Numbered from the stretch's first letter, positions 53,924 to 62,398 are shown. The stretch: 64,000 nucleotides of DNA from Alkalihalobacterium chitinilyticum (GCF_029028005.1 NZ_JAOTPO010000008.1:1-64000), one strand, 5' to 3'. The notes: a model not told the origin generated them from the letters alone. A program made the numbers and translations.

Positions 53924-54919
53924 ATGAATAAAACAATTTTAACTGGTATTAAACCAACGGGTCAGATTCATTTAGGAAATTATATAGGTGCGATTAAACC
54001 TGCCCTTGAATTAGCAAAAATTCCAGAATATCAAGCGGCATACTTTGTAGCTGACTATCATGGATTAACGAAAATCCATAATGCCAAAGAGTTTAAAGAA
54101 CTTTCATATGGAATAGCTGCTACTTGGTTAGCGTTAGGTTTGGACCCAGAAAAAGTGATTTTTTATAAACAGTCTGATGTACCTGAGATATTTGAATTAA
54201 ACTGGATTTTAGCATGTTTTACCCCAAAAGGATTAATGAATAGAGCGCATGCATATAAAGGTATGGTTGAAAGTAATAAACAAATGGATAAAGATTTAGA
54301 TTACGGTGTAAACATGGGAATTTATACGTACCCCATTTTAATGGCAGCAGATATTTTAATGTTTAAAACCAATGTTGTTCCTGTTGGAAAAGACCAAATA
54401 CAACATGTTGAAATAGCTAGAGATATCGCAGAAACCTTTAATCATAATTATGGAGATACTTTTGTTTTACCTAGTTATCAAGTACAAGAGGAAACAGAAT
54501 TACTTCCAGGATTAGATGGGAGAAAAATGAGTAAGAGTTATAACAACACGATTCCTCTATTTGAAGAACCTAAGAAGTTGCAAAAACTAATTAATAAAAT
54601 AAAAACAGATTCACTTCCTCCCGAAGCTCCAAAAGACCCAAATACATCTATTGTTTTCACACTTTACAAAGAGTTTGCTGAAGCTAGCGAAATAGAAAAA
54701 ATGAGAGAACAATATGTAAATGGTATTAGCTGGGGAGAAGCAAAGGAGGAGCTGTATAATGTCATGAATAAATTCTTAGAAGAACCAAGGGAGAAATACA
54801 AAATGCTAATGGAAAACCCTAAAGTTATAGATGATATATTATTGAGTGGTGCAGAAAGAGCCAGAGCCGTAAGTAAACCGTTTCTGAAAGAAGTTAAGGG
54901 TAAAATAGGATTTAATTAA
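53924..54919 (+). CDS. trpS: Tryptophanyl-tRNA synthetase
   Basis: 331-residue class I synthetase charging tRNA-Trp. It has the nucleotide-binding signature TGIKPTGQIHLGNYIGA (a HIGH-type motif with PTG-x-x-HLGN), the Trp-recognition region and GRKMSKSYNNTI (KMSKS). Start 53924 has aatggaggt 7 bases ahead. The upstream T-box with a TGG specifier independently confirms the specificity. The sequence around NRAHAYKGMVESN is of the variant TrpS group, so it may be a second or inducible TrpS copy. Confidence 0.93.
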   Translation: MNKTILTGIKPTGQIHLGNYIGAIKPALELAKIPEYQAAYFVADYHGLTKIHNAKEFKELSYGIAATWLALGLDPEKVIFYKQSDVPEIFELNWILACFTPKGLMNRAHAYKGMVESNKQMDKDLDYGVNMGIYTYPILMAADILMFKTNVVPVGKDQIQHVEIARDIAETFNHNYGDTFVLPSYQVQEETELLPGLDGRKMSKSYNNTIPLFEEPKKLQKLINKIKTDSLPPEAPKDPNTSIVFTLYKEFAEASEIEKMREQYVNGISWGEAKEELYNVMNKFLEEPREKYKMLMENPKVIDDILLSGAERARAVSKPFLKEVKGKIGFN

Positions 54920-55039
54920 GGTGTTGATTTTCAACTAACGGATGCTTTAGTAGAAATAATATCTAATATGCTGGTTTGGTGTTTGATAAAAGTTTTCTAT
55001 GATTAATTAGAGGTATTTGAAATGGAGGTGGATAGGTTA

Positions 55040-55291
55040 ATGAGGAAGCTTAATGGATTTGAGACAGAGTTAATAAAAAGTATAATTCATGATGGGCAGT
55101 CATTGGTCGAAATGAATGGAAAAAAATATTATTTAACTTTAATAGAAGAAGTACAAACCACAGTCCAAGAAGATGTTGATGCTGATTCCGAGTTGAAACA
55201 AAAGTTACTTCAAGCAAAAAAGGATATATTAGATGGAAAAGTTTATTCAACTGATGAAGTATTAGAGATGATTGATCAAGGTGAATTATAA
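55040..55291 (+). CDS. Putative antitoxin-like small protein
   Basis: 83 residues from the ATG at 55040 (ggaggtgg ahead). The C-terminal part DSELKQKLLQAKKDILDGKV followed by YSTDEVLEMIDQGEL resembles the end of RelB/YefM-type antitoxins (LxxAxxDIxxGKVYSTDEVLEMID). The first half (FETELIKSIIHDGQSLVEMN) is of unknown type. A short downstream frame may be the toxin's remnant. The family assignment is tentative. A truncated duplicate of the gene start exists at 57670. Confidence 0.5.
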   Translation: MRKLNGFETELIKSIIHDGQSLVEMNGKKYYLTLIEEVQTTVQEDVDADSELKQKLLQAKKDILDGKVYSTDEVLEMIDQGEL

Positions 55292-55411
55292 ATGATTATA
55301 AAATGCACCAATCAAGCATTAGAAGGATTTAGCAACATTCAAAGTCAACACTTCACTTTAGAGGAGACAAAAGAATATTTTTTAAGCATTCTAGACAAAA
55401 GCGTTAGCTAG
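55292..55411 (+). pseudogene. 39-codon frame, probable toxin or partner remnant
   Basis: The frame begins directly at the stop of the previous gene (ATG at 55292): MIIKCTNQALEGFSNIQSQH followed by FTLEETKEYFLSILDKSVS. There is no known domain. Its position one base after an antitoxin-like gene suggests a truncated partner gene or a tiny real one. Ends in the terminator stem. Confidence 0.35.
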
Positions 55412-55456
55412 GGATGACATCTAAGTACTAGTGTCATTCATAGCTTATTTTTTTGC
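55407..55456 (+). terminator. Terminator after the antitoxin-like gene
   Basis: gctagggatgaca/tgtcattcatagc stem, then TTATTTTTTT. The whole hairpin is duplicated at 57755-57805. Confidence 0.85.
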
Positions 55457-55531
55457 GTTGCATTATTGTACTAACGGGTTCAATAGCTATTATTTTATTC
55501 AAAGCTTAAACGTTAATACTGTAATAGAGGT

Positions 55532-55562
55532 TCGGGTTGTCACAGTGAAGGATTATTTATAG
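55532..55562. repeat. Short dispersed repeat ttgtcacagtgaaggatta
   Basis: cgggttgtcacagtgaagga then ttatttatagg recurs at 56509-56540, with weaker relatives at 1072-1090 and 62374-62390. Short, without obvious hairpin. Confidence 0.6.
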
Positions 55563-55632
55563 GAAAATATAACCAAAACTAGTTTTGTTATGGTATATTA
55601 GTAGATGGAAAAATATACAAGGGGGCAATACT

Positions 55633-56307
55633 ATGAGAAAACTTTCTTTAATCGTATTATCATTAGGGTTAGCGGTATCACTTGCGGCATGTGGTTCGGA
55701 GGCAGAAGAAACAACTGCTGACGGAAGTATGCCAGATACTGAAAACGTAGAGGAAAGCGCAAGTGATGAAGATGAAGAAGCTGGTGCTACGGAAGAGGAG
55801 TCACAAGAAACCGAAGCTGATAATGGATGGGAAACGCAAGTAGGAGAAACCGTTGAAAACGAAGGTGGAGCGTTTACCCTTATCGCGCGTAACGATCAAG
55901 TAGAAACGCAAGAAACGGGTCCAATGATCTTAAATATTCCGCAAGTAAATGCAGCATCTGCTAAGTTAAAAGGGGATGTAGCGGAATTTCTAGAAACGGA
56001 AGATATCGAATATATTCAGATCGATATGGAAGTTGAAAATACCTCGGAAGATACAATCACTTTCTATCCGGCGCAAGCAACGATCACAACGAATACTGGA
56101 GAACAGCTTGAGTCTGATATATGGTTGAGCGATCATATCGATGGTGATTTTTTCGGGCAAGTAAAACAAGAAGGCTCACAGTATTTCATTTTAGAAAAGT
56201 CGAAAGCTGAAGAAATTGAGTGGGTTCGTATATTAATTAGCGCACCATTAGATGAAAACTGGAATAGCCTCGGGGAAGATTTAGACTTCCGCGTTGAATT
56301 AAAATAA
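55633..56307 (+). CDS. Cell-surface lipoprotein (DUF4352-like)
   Basis: 224 residues from the ATG at 55633 (aagggggc ahead). Signal MRKLSLIVLSLGLAVSLAAC with lipobox LAAC is clear. An extremely acidic Glu/Asp/Ser/Thr-rich linker follows (residues 22-75), as in alkaliphile or halotolerant surface proteins. The C-terminal domain (YIQIDMEVENTSEDTITFYP, then AQATITTNTGEQLESDIWLS) resembles the Ig-like DUF4352/DUF5067 fold. Substrate unknown. Own terminator follows. Confidence 0.75.
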   Translation: MRKLSLIVLSLGLAVSLAACGSEAEETTADGSMPDTENVEESASDEDEEAGATEEESQETEADNGWETQVGETVENEGGAFTLIARNDQVETQETGPMILNIPQVNAASAKLKGDVAEFLETEDIEYIQIDMEVENTSEDTITFYPAQATITTNTGEQLESDIWLSDHIDGDFFGQVKQEGSQYFILEKSKAEEIEWVRILISAPLDENWNSLGEDLDFRVELK

Positions 56308-56328
56308 TAAGCCGTAAGCATAGAGAAG

Positions 56329-56358
56329 AGAGAATGTATTTTTTTACATTCTCTTTTT
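56329..56358 (+). terminator. Terminator of the lipoprotein gene
   Basis: agagaatgta/tacattctct stem, T-rich loop and tail. Confidence 0.85.
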
Positions 56359-56433
56359 ATTACTATGTTACTTGCATTTTAAATTTGTCATTTCAAAGAC
56401 TATTAGCATCCAAATCTAAGCTAGGAGTCTTTA

Positions 56434-56490
56434 GTGGGTCTGCGCCCGGCTTTAAAAAGCATTACTGCAGTGGGGTAGTTTACAGACCTC
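56434..56490. repeat. Dispersed hairpin repeat, copy 9 (diverged)
   Basis: gtgggtctgcgcccggcttt then aaaaagcattactgcagtgg then ggtagtttacagacctc. Loop changed; outer ggtctg/cagacc arms kept. Confidence 0.65.
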
Positions 56491-56657
56491 GTTCATCTCG
56501 ACAAATCTCGGGTTGTCACAGTGAAGGATTATTTAAATAGGAATAAGTTGGTTTGAAACACTACACAAAATTTTCAATATACTAAATGAATGTCTTTGGA
56601 TATAATATTATCATTATCAATAATTATAATATTATATTGCTATTTAGAAGGTGCTTT

Positions 56658-57614
56658 ATGATGAATAGAAGAGAAGAACGAATTAAGATCAAAGGAAAAG
56701 CCTTGTTAGGTGCGACAGTCTCGTTTCCTGAAACGAGTGAACAAAAGGTTCCAGCCGTTTTAATAATTGCTGGTTCAGGCGCAGGTGATCGGGATGGGAA
56801 CATGCCTAATTTACAACTTAATCTTTATAAAATGATTGCAGATGGATTAGCTGACGCAGGATTTATTTCCCTCCGCTATGATAAAAGAGGTGTTGGGGAA
56901 AGTGAAGGAGATTTAAACAAAGCTGGCTTATGGGATTTAGTGGATGATGCTGATAGTGCATTACAGTTTTTAAGAAATCATACTAATGTTGATCAAGATC
57001 AAGTATATGTACTAGGTCATAGTGAGGGAACTATGCTAGCGACAGCTCTTAATGAAAGAGCATCACTAGCGGGGTTAATTCTTATCGCAGGCGCTGCTGA
57101 TACAGTAGAAGAAGCGACTAAATATCAGCGAGAATTAGCTTACGAAGAATTGAATAACGAATCAGGAATTAAAGGTTGGTTAATTAAAAAATTAAAAATA
57201 ACAGATAAAGCAGAAAAGAAAACTCAAAAGGTTTTCGCTAAAATGTCTAAGAGTAATAAAGATGAAATTCGGGTTCAACTTTTTGCTAAGCTACCAGCTA
57301 AATGGTTTAGAGAGCACTTCGAATTTGACCTTTATGGTTCAATGGGAAAAATCACTTGTCCTGTCCTTGCAATTAATGGCACTAAAGATTTACAAACAAA
57401 AGTTGAAAATGTCTATAAAGTACCTGAACTTGTTAATGGGCCATCGGAAATACATGAGGTTGAAGGGATGAATCATATTTTAAGGTATCAAAAAGGTGAT
57501 GTTTCGATCCAAAAAGTAAAAAGTGCATATCAAGCGCAAGCGAGTGAACCATTACATCCAGACTTAATGCAGATCATTACGAATTGGCTCGAGAGTAATT
57601 GGGTAGGGAGGTAA
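56658..57614 (+). CDS. Alpha/beta hydrolase (esterase/peptidase-like)
   Basis: 318 residues from the ATG at 56658, behind agaaggtg. The fold and triad are visible: IIAGSGAGDRDGN (oxyanion region), LRYDKRGVGESEGD, VLGHSEGTMLATAL (nucleophile Ser in GHSEG), AINGTKDLQTK (acid Asp) and EGMNHILR (His). A family member acting on small esters or peptides in the cytoplasm; the substrate cannot be inferred. The helical cap is about residues 175-235. Confidence 0.85.
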   Translation: MMNRREERIKIKGKALLGATVSFPETSEQKVPAVLIIAGSGAGDRDGNMPNLQLNLYKMIADGLADAGFISLRYDKRGVGESEGDLNKAGLWDLVDDADSALQFLRNHTNVDQDQVYVLGHSEGTMLATALNERASLAGLILIAGAADTVEEATKYQRELAYEELNNESGIKGWLIKKLKITDKAEKKTQKVFAKMSKSNKDEIRVQLFAKLPAKWFREHFEFDLYGSMGKITCPVLAINGTKDLQTKVENVYKVPELVNGPSEIHEVEGMNHILRYQKGDVSIQKVKSAYQAQASEPLHPDLMQIITNWLESNWVGR

Positions 57615-57633
57615 AAAGTGGAAATGGGTATCT

Positions 57634-57652
57634 GGGGGTCAGACCCCTGCTC
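57634..57652. repeat. Partial hairpin repeat (left arm)
   Basis: gggggtcagacccctgctc resembles the left arm in reversed form. It lies directly before a duplicated gene fragment. Confidence 0.5.
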
Positions 57653-57659
57653 TTTCTAG

Positions 57660-57848
57660 AGATATTTGAAATGGAGGTGGATAGGTTAATAAGGAAGCTT
57701 AGTGGATTTGAGACAGAGTTAATAAAAAGTATAATTCATGATGGACAGTCATTAGCTAGGGATGACATCTAAGTACTAGTGTCATTCATAGCTTATTTTT
57801 TTGCGTTGCATTATTGTACTAACGGGTTCAATAGCTATTATTTTATAC
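57660..57848 (+). repeat. Duplicate of the antitoxin-like gene ends and terminator, with internal deletion
   Basis: 57660-57752 repeats 55013-55105 (start of the antitoxin-like gene) and 57753-57848 repeats 55404-55498 (its terminator and beyond). About 300 bp between are deleted, joined at agtcatt/agctagg. Identity over both halves is about 95%. Confidence 0.85.
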
Positions 57849-57900
57849 AAATCAAAAGGAAATTAATGGTATAATGAGGTACAAATCTATCTGCTTGGTT

Positions 57901-58052
57901 AAATCACATTTTCTAGAAATTCCTCAAGGTCAACCACATTATCACAGCACATTAGAAATTATACCTAAAAAAACCAATGCATGATCTATGTTTCCTCAAC
58001 TAAAAGAAGAGATTTAGTGGAAGAAGAAATAGTAGATAGAATAAAACAATAA
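57901..58052 (+). pseudogene. Unrecognised gene remnant with a frameshift
   Basis: Two frames in sequence: KSHFLEIPQGQPHYHSTLEI followed by IPKKTNA, then MIYVSSTKRRDLVEEEIVDR followed by IKQ. They read like one protein end broken by a frameshift near 57978. I do not recognise the family. Confidence 0.4.
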
Positions 58053-58072
58053 AAACATTAGGAGTGATAAAG

Positions 58073-58357
58073 TTGAGTATGAAAGCATTTCATATATACA
58101 ACATTCTTATTTTGCTTTTATTATTAACTTTTAACGCCTTAGCCTTATTTGGGGCTGGAATGAGTGAAGGTGGAATATATCCCTATATGTGGTTTATTAC
58201 TGGGGTTTCCTTTGCATCTTGGGTTTTCTTTTATATTATTCAATTTGTACGCCCCAATAAGGTTTGGAGAATTTCTTGGTTCCTCATTATGGTAATAATT
58301 TTATTTTTATGGGAAACAGGTCTTGGTTCAAAGGTTGGTCTAATGATTTTTAACTAA
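58073..58357 (+). CDS. Small membrane protein (three segments)
   Basis: 95 residues read from TTG 58073 with AGGAG 8 bases ahead. Segments: FHIYNILILLLLLTFNALAL, YMWFITGVSFASWVFFYIIQ and WFLIMVIILFLWETGLGSKV. Unknown function. First of three short hydrophobic genes separated by a repeated ~55-bp element. Confidence 0.65.
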   Translation: MSMKAFHIYNILILLLLLTFNALALFGAGMSEGGIYPYMWFITGVSFASWVFFYIIQFVRPNKVWRISWFLIMVIILFLWETGLGSKVGLMIFN

Positions 58358-58362
58358 AGGGT

Positions 58363-58418
58363 GCTATAGCGTAACAAGGGCTATCGCTTATCGTGATAAC
58401 GCGCAGAAGAGTTTAAAA
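58363..58418. repeat. Recurring taacgg-ctatcgctt element, copy 1
   Basis: gtgctatagcgtaacaaggg then ctatcgcttatcgtgataac then gcgcagaagagttt. A second version is at 58722-58776 (actaacgggagtgtcgtcgt with aacagatgctatcgcttgtg). Related taacggg starts occur at 822-835, 55471-55490 and 57825-57845. This type of intergenic element is common in Bacillaceae. Confidence 0.7.
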
Positions 58419-58466
58419 AAGGGAGGGGATTTTATTCATACAATTATAAATAAAATTTCAATTGCA

Positions 58467-58709
58467 GTGATTTTACTGGTTCTAGTTTTATTTTTGGTAG
58501 AAAAATCTATTTTAGGATTTAATTTTTTAGGAGTTATTCCTTTTGTTTGTTTCTTCTTAGTAATTATATATATTAGTAAATTAGAAAAAAACGCTGAAAT
58601 TGATAAAAAGGTCAAAATAATTGGTTGGATTTGTTTTTTTGCAACTGTAGTTATAGGACTATTGCTAATTCTTTCGCTTCCTGAACTTTTTAACGCATCT
58701 GGTTTCTAA
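58467..58709 (+). CDS. Small membrane protein, start codon uncertain
   Basis: About 80-91 residues with segments VILLVLVLFLVEKSILGFNF, LGVIPFVCFFLVIIYISKLE and IIGWICFFATVVIGLLLILS. GTG 58467 has no ribosome site. A strong site, gggagggg (58421-58428), points instead to ATT at 58434, giving an extra MHTIINKISIA. Either an ATT start or a damaged start codon must be assumed. Confidence 0.6.
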   Translation: MILLVLVLFLVEKSILGFNFLGVIPFVCFFLVIIYISKLEKNAEIDKKVKIIGWICFFATVVIGLLLILSLPELFNASGF

Positions 58710-58721
58710 AAACATCCTTAA

Positions 58722-58776
58722 CTAACGGGAGTGTCGTCGTAACAGATGCTATCGCTTGTGACGAAGTAGAAGAGTT
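58722..58776. repeat. Recurring taacgg-ctatcgctt element, copy 2
   Basis: Version of the 58363 element between the second and third small membrane genes. Confidence 0.65.
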
Positions 58777-58828
58777 CAACAAGCATTTTGTAATTTATGG
58801 TAAAATAAAACAAAAAGGTGGTGATACT

Positions 58829-59110
58829 TTGCAAGTTAAAGAGTATGGTTTATCAATTGTTTTAAATGCATTTTTAGCTTATTTATGGTTAATATTTATT
58901 AATCACAGCGTCAATCTTGTAAATTCGATGAACAATTCATCTATTATGGGTGCATTTATGATAGGGATAGGTACTGCACTATTCTTTGAAATTGTTCAGA
59001 GAGTTACTCCGTTTAATAAATATAAATTATCACACCCTATAAACATTACAGGGGTAGCCTCGTTTGTATTAGTGGTAGTAGTTAACTATTTAGGGTTTAA
59101 TTTAGTGTAG
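58829..59110 (+). CDS. Small membrane protein (three segments)
   Basis: 93 residues from TTG with aaaggtggtg ahead. Segments: YGLSIVLNAFLAYLWLIFIN, SIMGAFMIGIGTALFFEIVQ and ITGVASFVLVVVVNYLGFNL. No family recognised. Ends with its own terminator. Confidence 0.65.
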   Translation: MQVKEYGLSIVLNAFLAYLWLIFINHSVNLVNSMNNSSIMGAFMIGIGTALFFEIVQRVTPFNKYKLSHPINITGVASFVLVVVVNYLGFNLV

Positions 59111-59112
59111 GC

Positions 59113-59147
59113 AAAAAACGTAGCTGTGTTATTAGCTACGTTTTTTA
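59113..59147 (+). terminator. Terminator of the small membrane protein gene
   Basis: aaaaaacgtagct/agctacgtttttt perfect stem. Confidence 0.9.
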
Positions 59148-59170
59148 TTAACGGAGGCGTTCGAGCTGTG

Positions 59171-59223
59171 TTCGGGGCCTGTCCCCCATTAGAGTAAAGT
59201 ATTACGGAGCGGGGAACAGACCT
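59171..59223. repeat. Dispersed hairpin repeat, copy 10
   Basis: ttcggggcctgtcccccatt then agagtaaagtattacggagc then ggggaacagacct. Confidence 0.85.
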
Positions 59224-59356
59224 AGTTTTTCTATCTTATTACGTAGTGGTTGAGATTAGATTAACAAGCATAGGAATACGTGGCTAAAAGTGGTGAAATA
59301 CCGGAACTTAACCAAGGCTGGTTTACTGCGATTGCCTAGTTTCGTAGGTTTTGTGT

Positions 59357-59382
59357 AGTCCGCTTATTAGCGGGCTTTTTTG
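59357..59382 (+). terminator. Orphan terminator, possible end of a small RNA
   Basis: agtccgcttattagcgggct then TTTTTT. No protein gene precedes it within 240 bp, so it may end an unknown short transcript in 59230-59356. Confidence 0.75.
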
Positions 59383-59536
59383 CGTTTGAGTGAATTATTC
59401 TCCATTAACTCCGAGGTTATTTAACTGTACATTAAATGAGCAGATTAAAAATGTAAGAGTTATGTAAATAGGATAATATTGCATATTTAATGTTCTTTTT
59501 GTAAAATAAGAACAAACGTTCCCTTGGAGGGGTTTC

Positions 59537-59827
59537 ATGATTGAATTAGGTACGTGTGATAAATGCAATAGGACTGGTAGAGCTAAAAATTTAAAACATA
59601 AGTATGGTCAAAAGTTATGCCCTGACTGCGATTATCGCAGGTACTTCATTATGTTATACTTCTTTGAAGGTGTAACTAAGATACTGCAGGTAATGGATAC
59701 AAAAGAAGGAAAGATCATAAAGGTCTTAGATGAAGACTATATTAACGGCAATATGGACACTGAGATGAAAAGAGATTTAGATGAAGATTACGCATCGAAG
59801 GTATTAAATAAGAAACCATATTATTAA
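59537..59827 (+). CDS. Small zinc-ribbon protein
   Basis: 96 residues with CDKCNRTGRA and LCPDCDYRR, two CxxC pairs 21 residues apart, which form a zinc ribbon at the N-terminus. The rest is charged (VMDTKEGKIIKVLDEDYING). Ribosome site ttggagggg. Function unknown, possibly DNA- or RNA-binding. The 340 bp after it contain no gene that I can support. Confidence 0.7.
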   Translation: MIELGTCDKCNRTGRAKNLKHKYGQKLCPDCDYRRYFIMLYFFEGVTKILQVMDTKEGKIIKVLDEDYINGNMDTEMKRDLDEDYASKVLNKKPYY

Positions 59828-60169
59828 GAGACTTTAAACTACTCGGTGTACATACGGCAGCTGGAGAGAAAAGTCTACAGATTAACGCCTGGGTCGAAAA
59901 CGGGTGAGAATAAAAAAATTATATAGTTTACTGGATCTTGGAAGTAATCTAAAGATACTTAAAAAGCAGATGATTTAGCAACCTATTATGTGGGCATTTA
60001 CATTTAACGACCATTTGCCAACACAATTCTTAAAGTATAATATGAGGATAGAAAAATACAGTAAAAGTAAGATATTTTGTTTGTTTTTAAACAAAAGTCA
60101 CCAGTCCCTTTTTTAGTTGAAAAAGATTAAGTTTATTAGTAAGTCTAACTTCTTAACAGGAGGAGAAAG

Positions 60170-60616
60170 ATGAAAGTTTTTGTGGATGCAGATGCTTGTC
60201 CGGTGAAAGATATTATTATTTCTGAAGCAAGGAATTTTGAAATTCCGGTTATCCTTGTTACCAGTTTTTCTCACTTTTCTAATGTAAAACAGCCATCAGG
60301 AGTGGAAACCATTTATGTTGATTCTGGAGCAGATGCTGCAGATTATCGGATTGTGAAGTTAGTGGAAAAAGGAGATATTATCGTGACGCAAGATTATGGT
60401 CTTGCGTCGCTTGGTTTAGCAAAAGGAGTTATCGTCCTCCATCAAAAAGGATTTAGATATACAAATGATAATATCGACCAATTATTACAAACACGTTATT
60501 TAAGTGCAATGGCTAGAAAAAGTGGACAGCGAACAAAGGGGCCAAAGCCTTTCACAACAGAAGACCGGGAGCAATTTAGGGATCTTTTTAAACAGATTAT
60601 TTCTCTTGAAAATTAG
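60170..60616 (+). CDS. yqxD: YaiI/YqxD family (DUF188, UPF0178) protein
   Basis: 148 residues. [56 protein letters not shown] and [19 protein letters not shown] are all family signatures. The fold is PIN-like with conserved Asp residues (DADACP, DxGADAAD, TQDYGLA), suggesting a nuclease-like metal site; activity is not established. Strong ribosome site aggaggag. Confidence 0.92.
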   Translation: MKVFVDADACPVKDIIISEARNFEIPVILVTSFSHFSNVKQPSGVETIYVDSGADAADYRIVKLVEKGDIIVTQDYGLASLGLAKGVIVLHQKGFRYTNDNIDQLLQTRYLSAMARKSGQRTKGPKPFTTEDREQFRDLFKQIISLEN

Positions 60617-60651
60617 GCTAAACTCAGAGATTCAGAAAGGAGATAAATATC

Positions 60652-60843
60652 TTGAAGTATATAAAATCGCAAATGCAACAACTAATAAAGGAAAATAAAG
60701 AACTGCATACGCGCTTTAAAGAACTGAAAGCTGAGCATGGTCTTGAAAAAAACAATGCTCTCAAGGCCTTGTACCATTCAGAAGTTGCGGATGGAGGAAA
60801 GTATCAGGTACCTTACCAAGCACTTACTCAGCCCAAAAAGTAG
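60652..60843 (+). CDS. Small hypothetical protein
   Basis: 63 residues from TTG with aaaggag 9 bases ahead. Charged helix at the start (MQQLIKENKELHTRFKELKA). No family recognised. Follows yqxD by 35 bp, probably in the same transcript, and is followed by a terminator. Confidence 0.6.
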   Translation: MKYIKSQMQQLIKENKELHTRFKELKAEHGLEKNNALKALYHSEVADGGKYQVPYQALTQPKK

Positions 60844-60974
60844 ACTCTATATTCTATTTATACTTATTAAAATCTGATATAAATGTTGGATGGTTATTAG
60901 TGGATAAAGTTAGTGACCTAATATGAAGTAGGTTGCTGCATAGTACAACGATACTGGTTAATAATATATATTTT

Positions 60975-61003
60975 AAAGCGATCACTAAAGTGGTCGTTTT
61001 TTT
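60975..61003 (+). terminator. Terminator downstream of yqxD operon
   Basis: aaagcgatcac/gtggtcgttt stem, then TTTT. The stretch 61004-61340 shows no gene that I can support. Confidence 0.85.
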
Positions 61004-61340
61004 GTATTTGACTAGATACTGCGCAGTATAGCCCTACCTTTTATGAAAAAATGTAAAAATTAAGCTAAAGAGCCAAACCGGAAGTCAATTGGTTTCTTAA
61101 ACATTTGGGGGAATTTATAATATGTTGTTCAATTGAATGGCGGTGTTTTAAATTAAAGGAATAACGCTTGTAGATGAGGAGTTAACTTTACTGTAGAGTC
61201 CAAATTTACCCTGCGGGAGCTTCTCTTGCCAAGCAATTAGATGGGGGGATAATTATAGATTTCTTTAGGGGAAAACTTCAATTGCCATAAATGTGGAAAT
61301 TACACACGTACGTTTTAATCGATTTTGGGAGGGAAGGTAA

Positions 61341-61961
61341 ATGGGAAAAGAAAAGCTAATTAAAAAGTATGATAATCAGGTAAAGATGTATGAAAGACAT
61401 CGTAGAAATAAAATGCTTGCTGAGTGGAGAAATAAACTGATTAAACATGCGTCTGGAAGAGTACTGGAGGTTGGTGTTGGTGTTGGGGCCAATTTTCCTT
61501 ACTATGATAGAGAGCAAGTTGAGATAACTAGTGTTGACTTCAGCCCTAATATGATTAAGAGTGCCAAAGAGGCTGCTTCCGTATATCAAGTAAAAGCAAA
61601 CTTTATAGAAGCAGATGTTGAAGACCTGATATTTGAAGATAACTCTTTTGATAGCATTGTTTCTACCCTTTCCCTCTGTAGCTATCCTAATCCCATTGCC
61701 ACATTAAATCAATTTAATCGTTGGTGTCGGAAGGATGGGATCGTATTGCTTATGGAACATGGACTCAGTACCAATCGATTACTTTCTGTTACGCAAAAAA
61801 TAATTGACCCCCTATACTCAAAGATTTCTGGATGTCATTGTGATAGAGATTTAAGTATGATTTTGGAGAAATCAAATCTTCAAGTGTTACATATAGAACG
61901 CTACCGATCAGATATTTTCTATCTAATACGAGCAAAGCCTTCTAAGAATTCGTATGTTTAA
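61341..61961 (+). CDS. Class I SAM-dependent methyltransferase (UbiE/PmtA-like)
   Basis: 206 residues. Motif I VLEVGVGVGANFPYY (about 41-55), motif II ITSVDFSPNMIKSAK, the acidic motif IEADVEDLIFEDNSFDSIVS and LCSYPNPIATLNQFNRWCRK are as in Methyltransf_11/25 family members. Substrate unknown; the closing region (KIIDPLYSKISGCHCDRDLS) resembles phospholipid or small-molecule methylases. Ribosome site gggaggg. Confidence 0.85.
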   Translation: MGKEKLIKKYDNQVKMYERHRRNKMLAEWRNKLIKHASGRVLEVGVGVGANFPYYDREQVEITSVDFSPNMIKSAKEAASVYQVKANFIEADVEDLIFEDNSFDSIVSTLSLCSYPNPIATLNQFNRWCRKDGIVLLMEHGLSTNRLLSVTQKIIDPLYSKISGCHCDRDLSMILEKSNLQVLHIERYRSDIFYLIRAKPSKNSYV

Positions 61962-62085
61962 TGAAGACGAGACTATTAAAAACATTTTGTGTGGAAGAGG
62001 ACTCGACGAAGAAATAATTCCATTGCGTAAAAGCAACCACGCCTTTTTCTTCACCTTTATTTTAGGTTTGGTTCGACATCTTTAA
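61954..62085 (+). CDS. Possible 43-residue ORF overlapping the methyltransferase end
   Basis: MFNEDETIKNILCGRGLDEE continues IIPLRKSNHAFFFTFILGLV. It overlaps the upstream stop by 8 bp but has no ribosome site. Weak candidate; the sequence beyond it to 62285 has no gene. Confidence 0.25.
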   Translation: MFNEDETIKNILCGRGLDEEIIPLRKSNHAFFFTFILGLVRHL

Positions 62086-62286
62086 ATCTCTTGTGTTATT
62101 AATTGGCAAATTCGGTACAGGGATCAGATGGAGAAATACTCTTTAAACGCTGGCTTGCTATATGCTAACGACTCTAGGAAATACTTATGTTTATGTTAAA
62201 ACAGGAGTTGTATATGATAATCTTATTAAGTAGCAGGATGCTAGTCAATTACTAGCATATACTATCATCTTTGAGGTGATTTTTTG

Positions 62287-62362
62287 CTAACTTAGGAGAA
62301 ATGTTCGGTTTTGATGCATTTATTTAAGTTCTAAGTTTGATAAAGCCTCAGGTAGGTTCCTT
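62287..62362 (+). repeat. Decayed partial copy of the unknown gene at 33908
   Basis: gctaacttaggagaaatgtt then cggttttgatgcatttattt corresponds to 34031-34108 (ANLGEMLGFDAFIEDSKYDK region) with a premature stop and several changes. Nearby ctagca and tcatctttg segments match the upstream flank of that gene. Confidence 0.75.
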
Positions 62363-62398
62363 AACAAATCACTGGTTGTCACAGTTACATTTGATATG

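Noticed and set aside
3838-59223. CRISPR array from the dispersed repeats
   Set aside because: Copies are kilobases apart, vary in sequence and have no regular spacers or cas genes.
60504-60698. 64-codon frame overlapping yqxD
   Set aside because: Shadow of yqxD in another frame, with no ribosome site.
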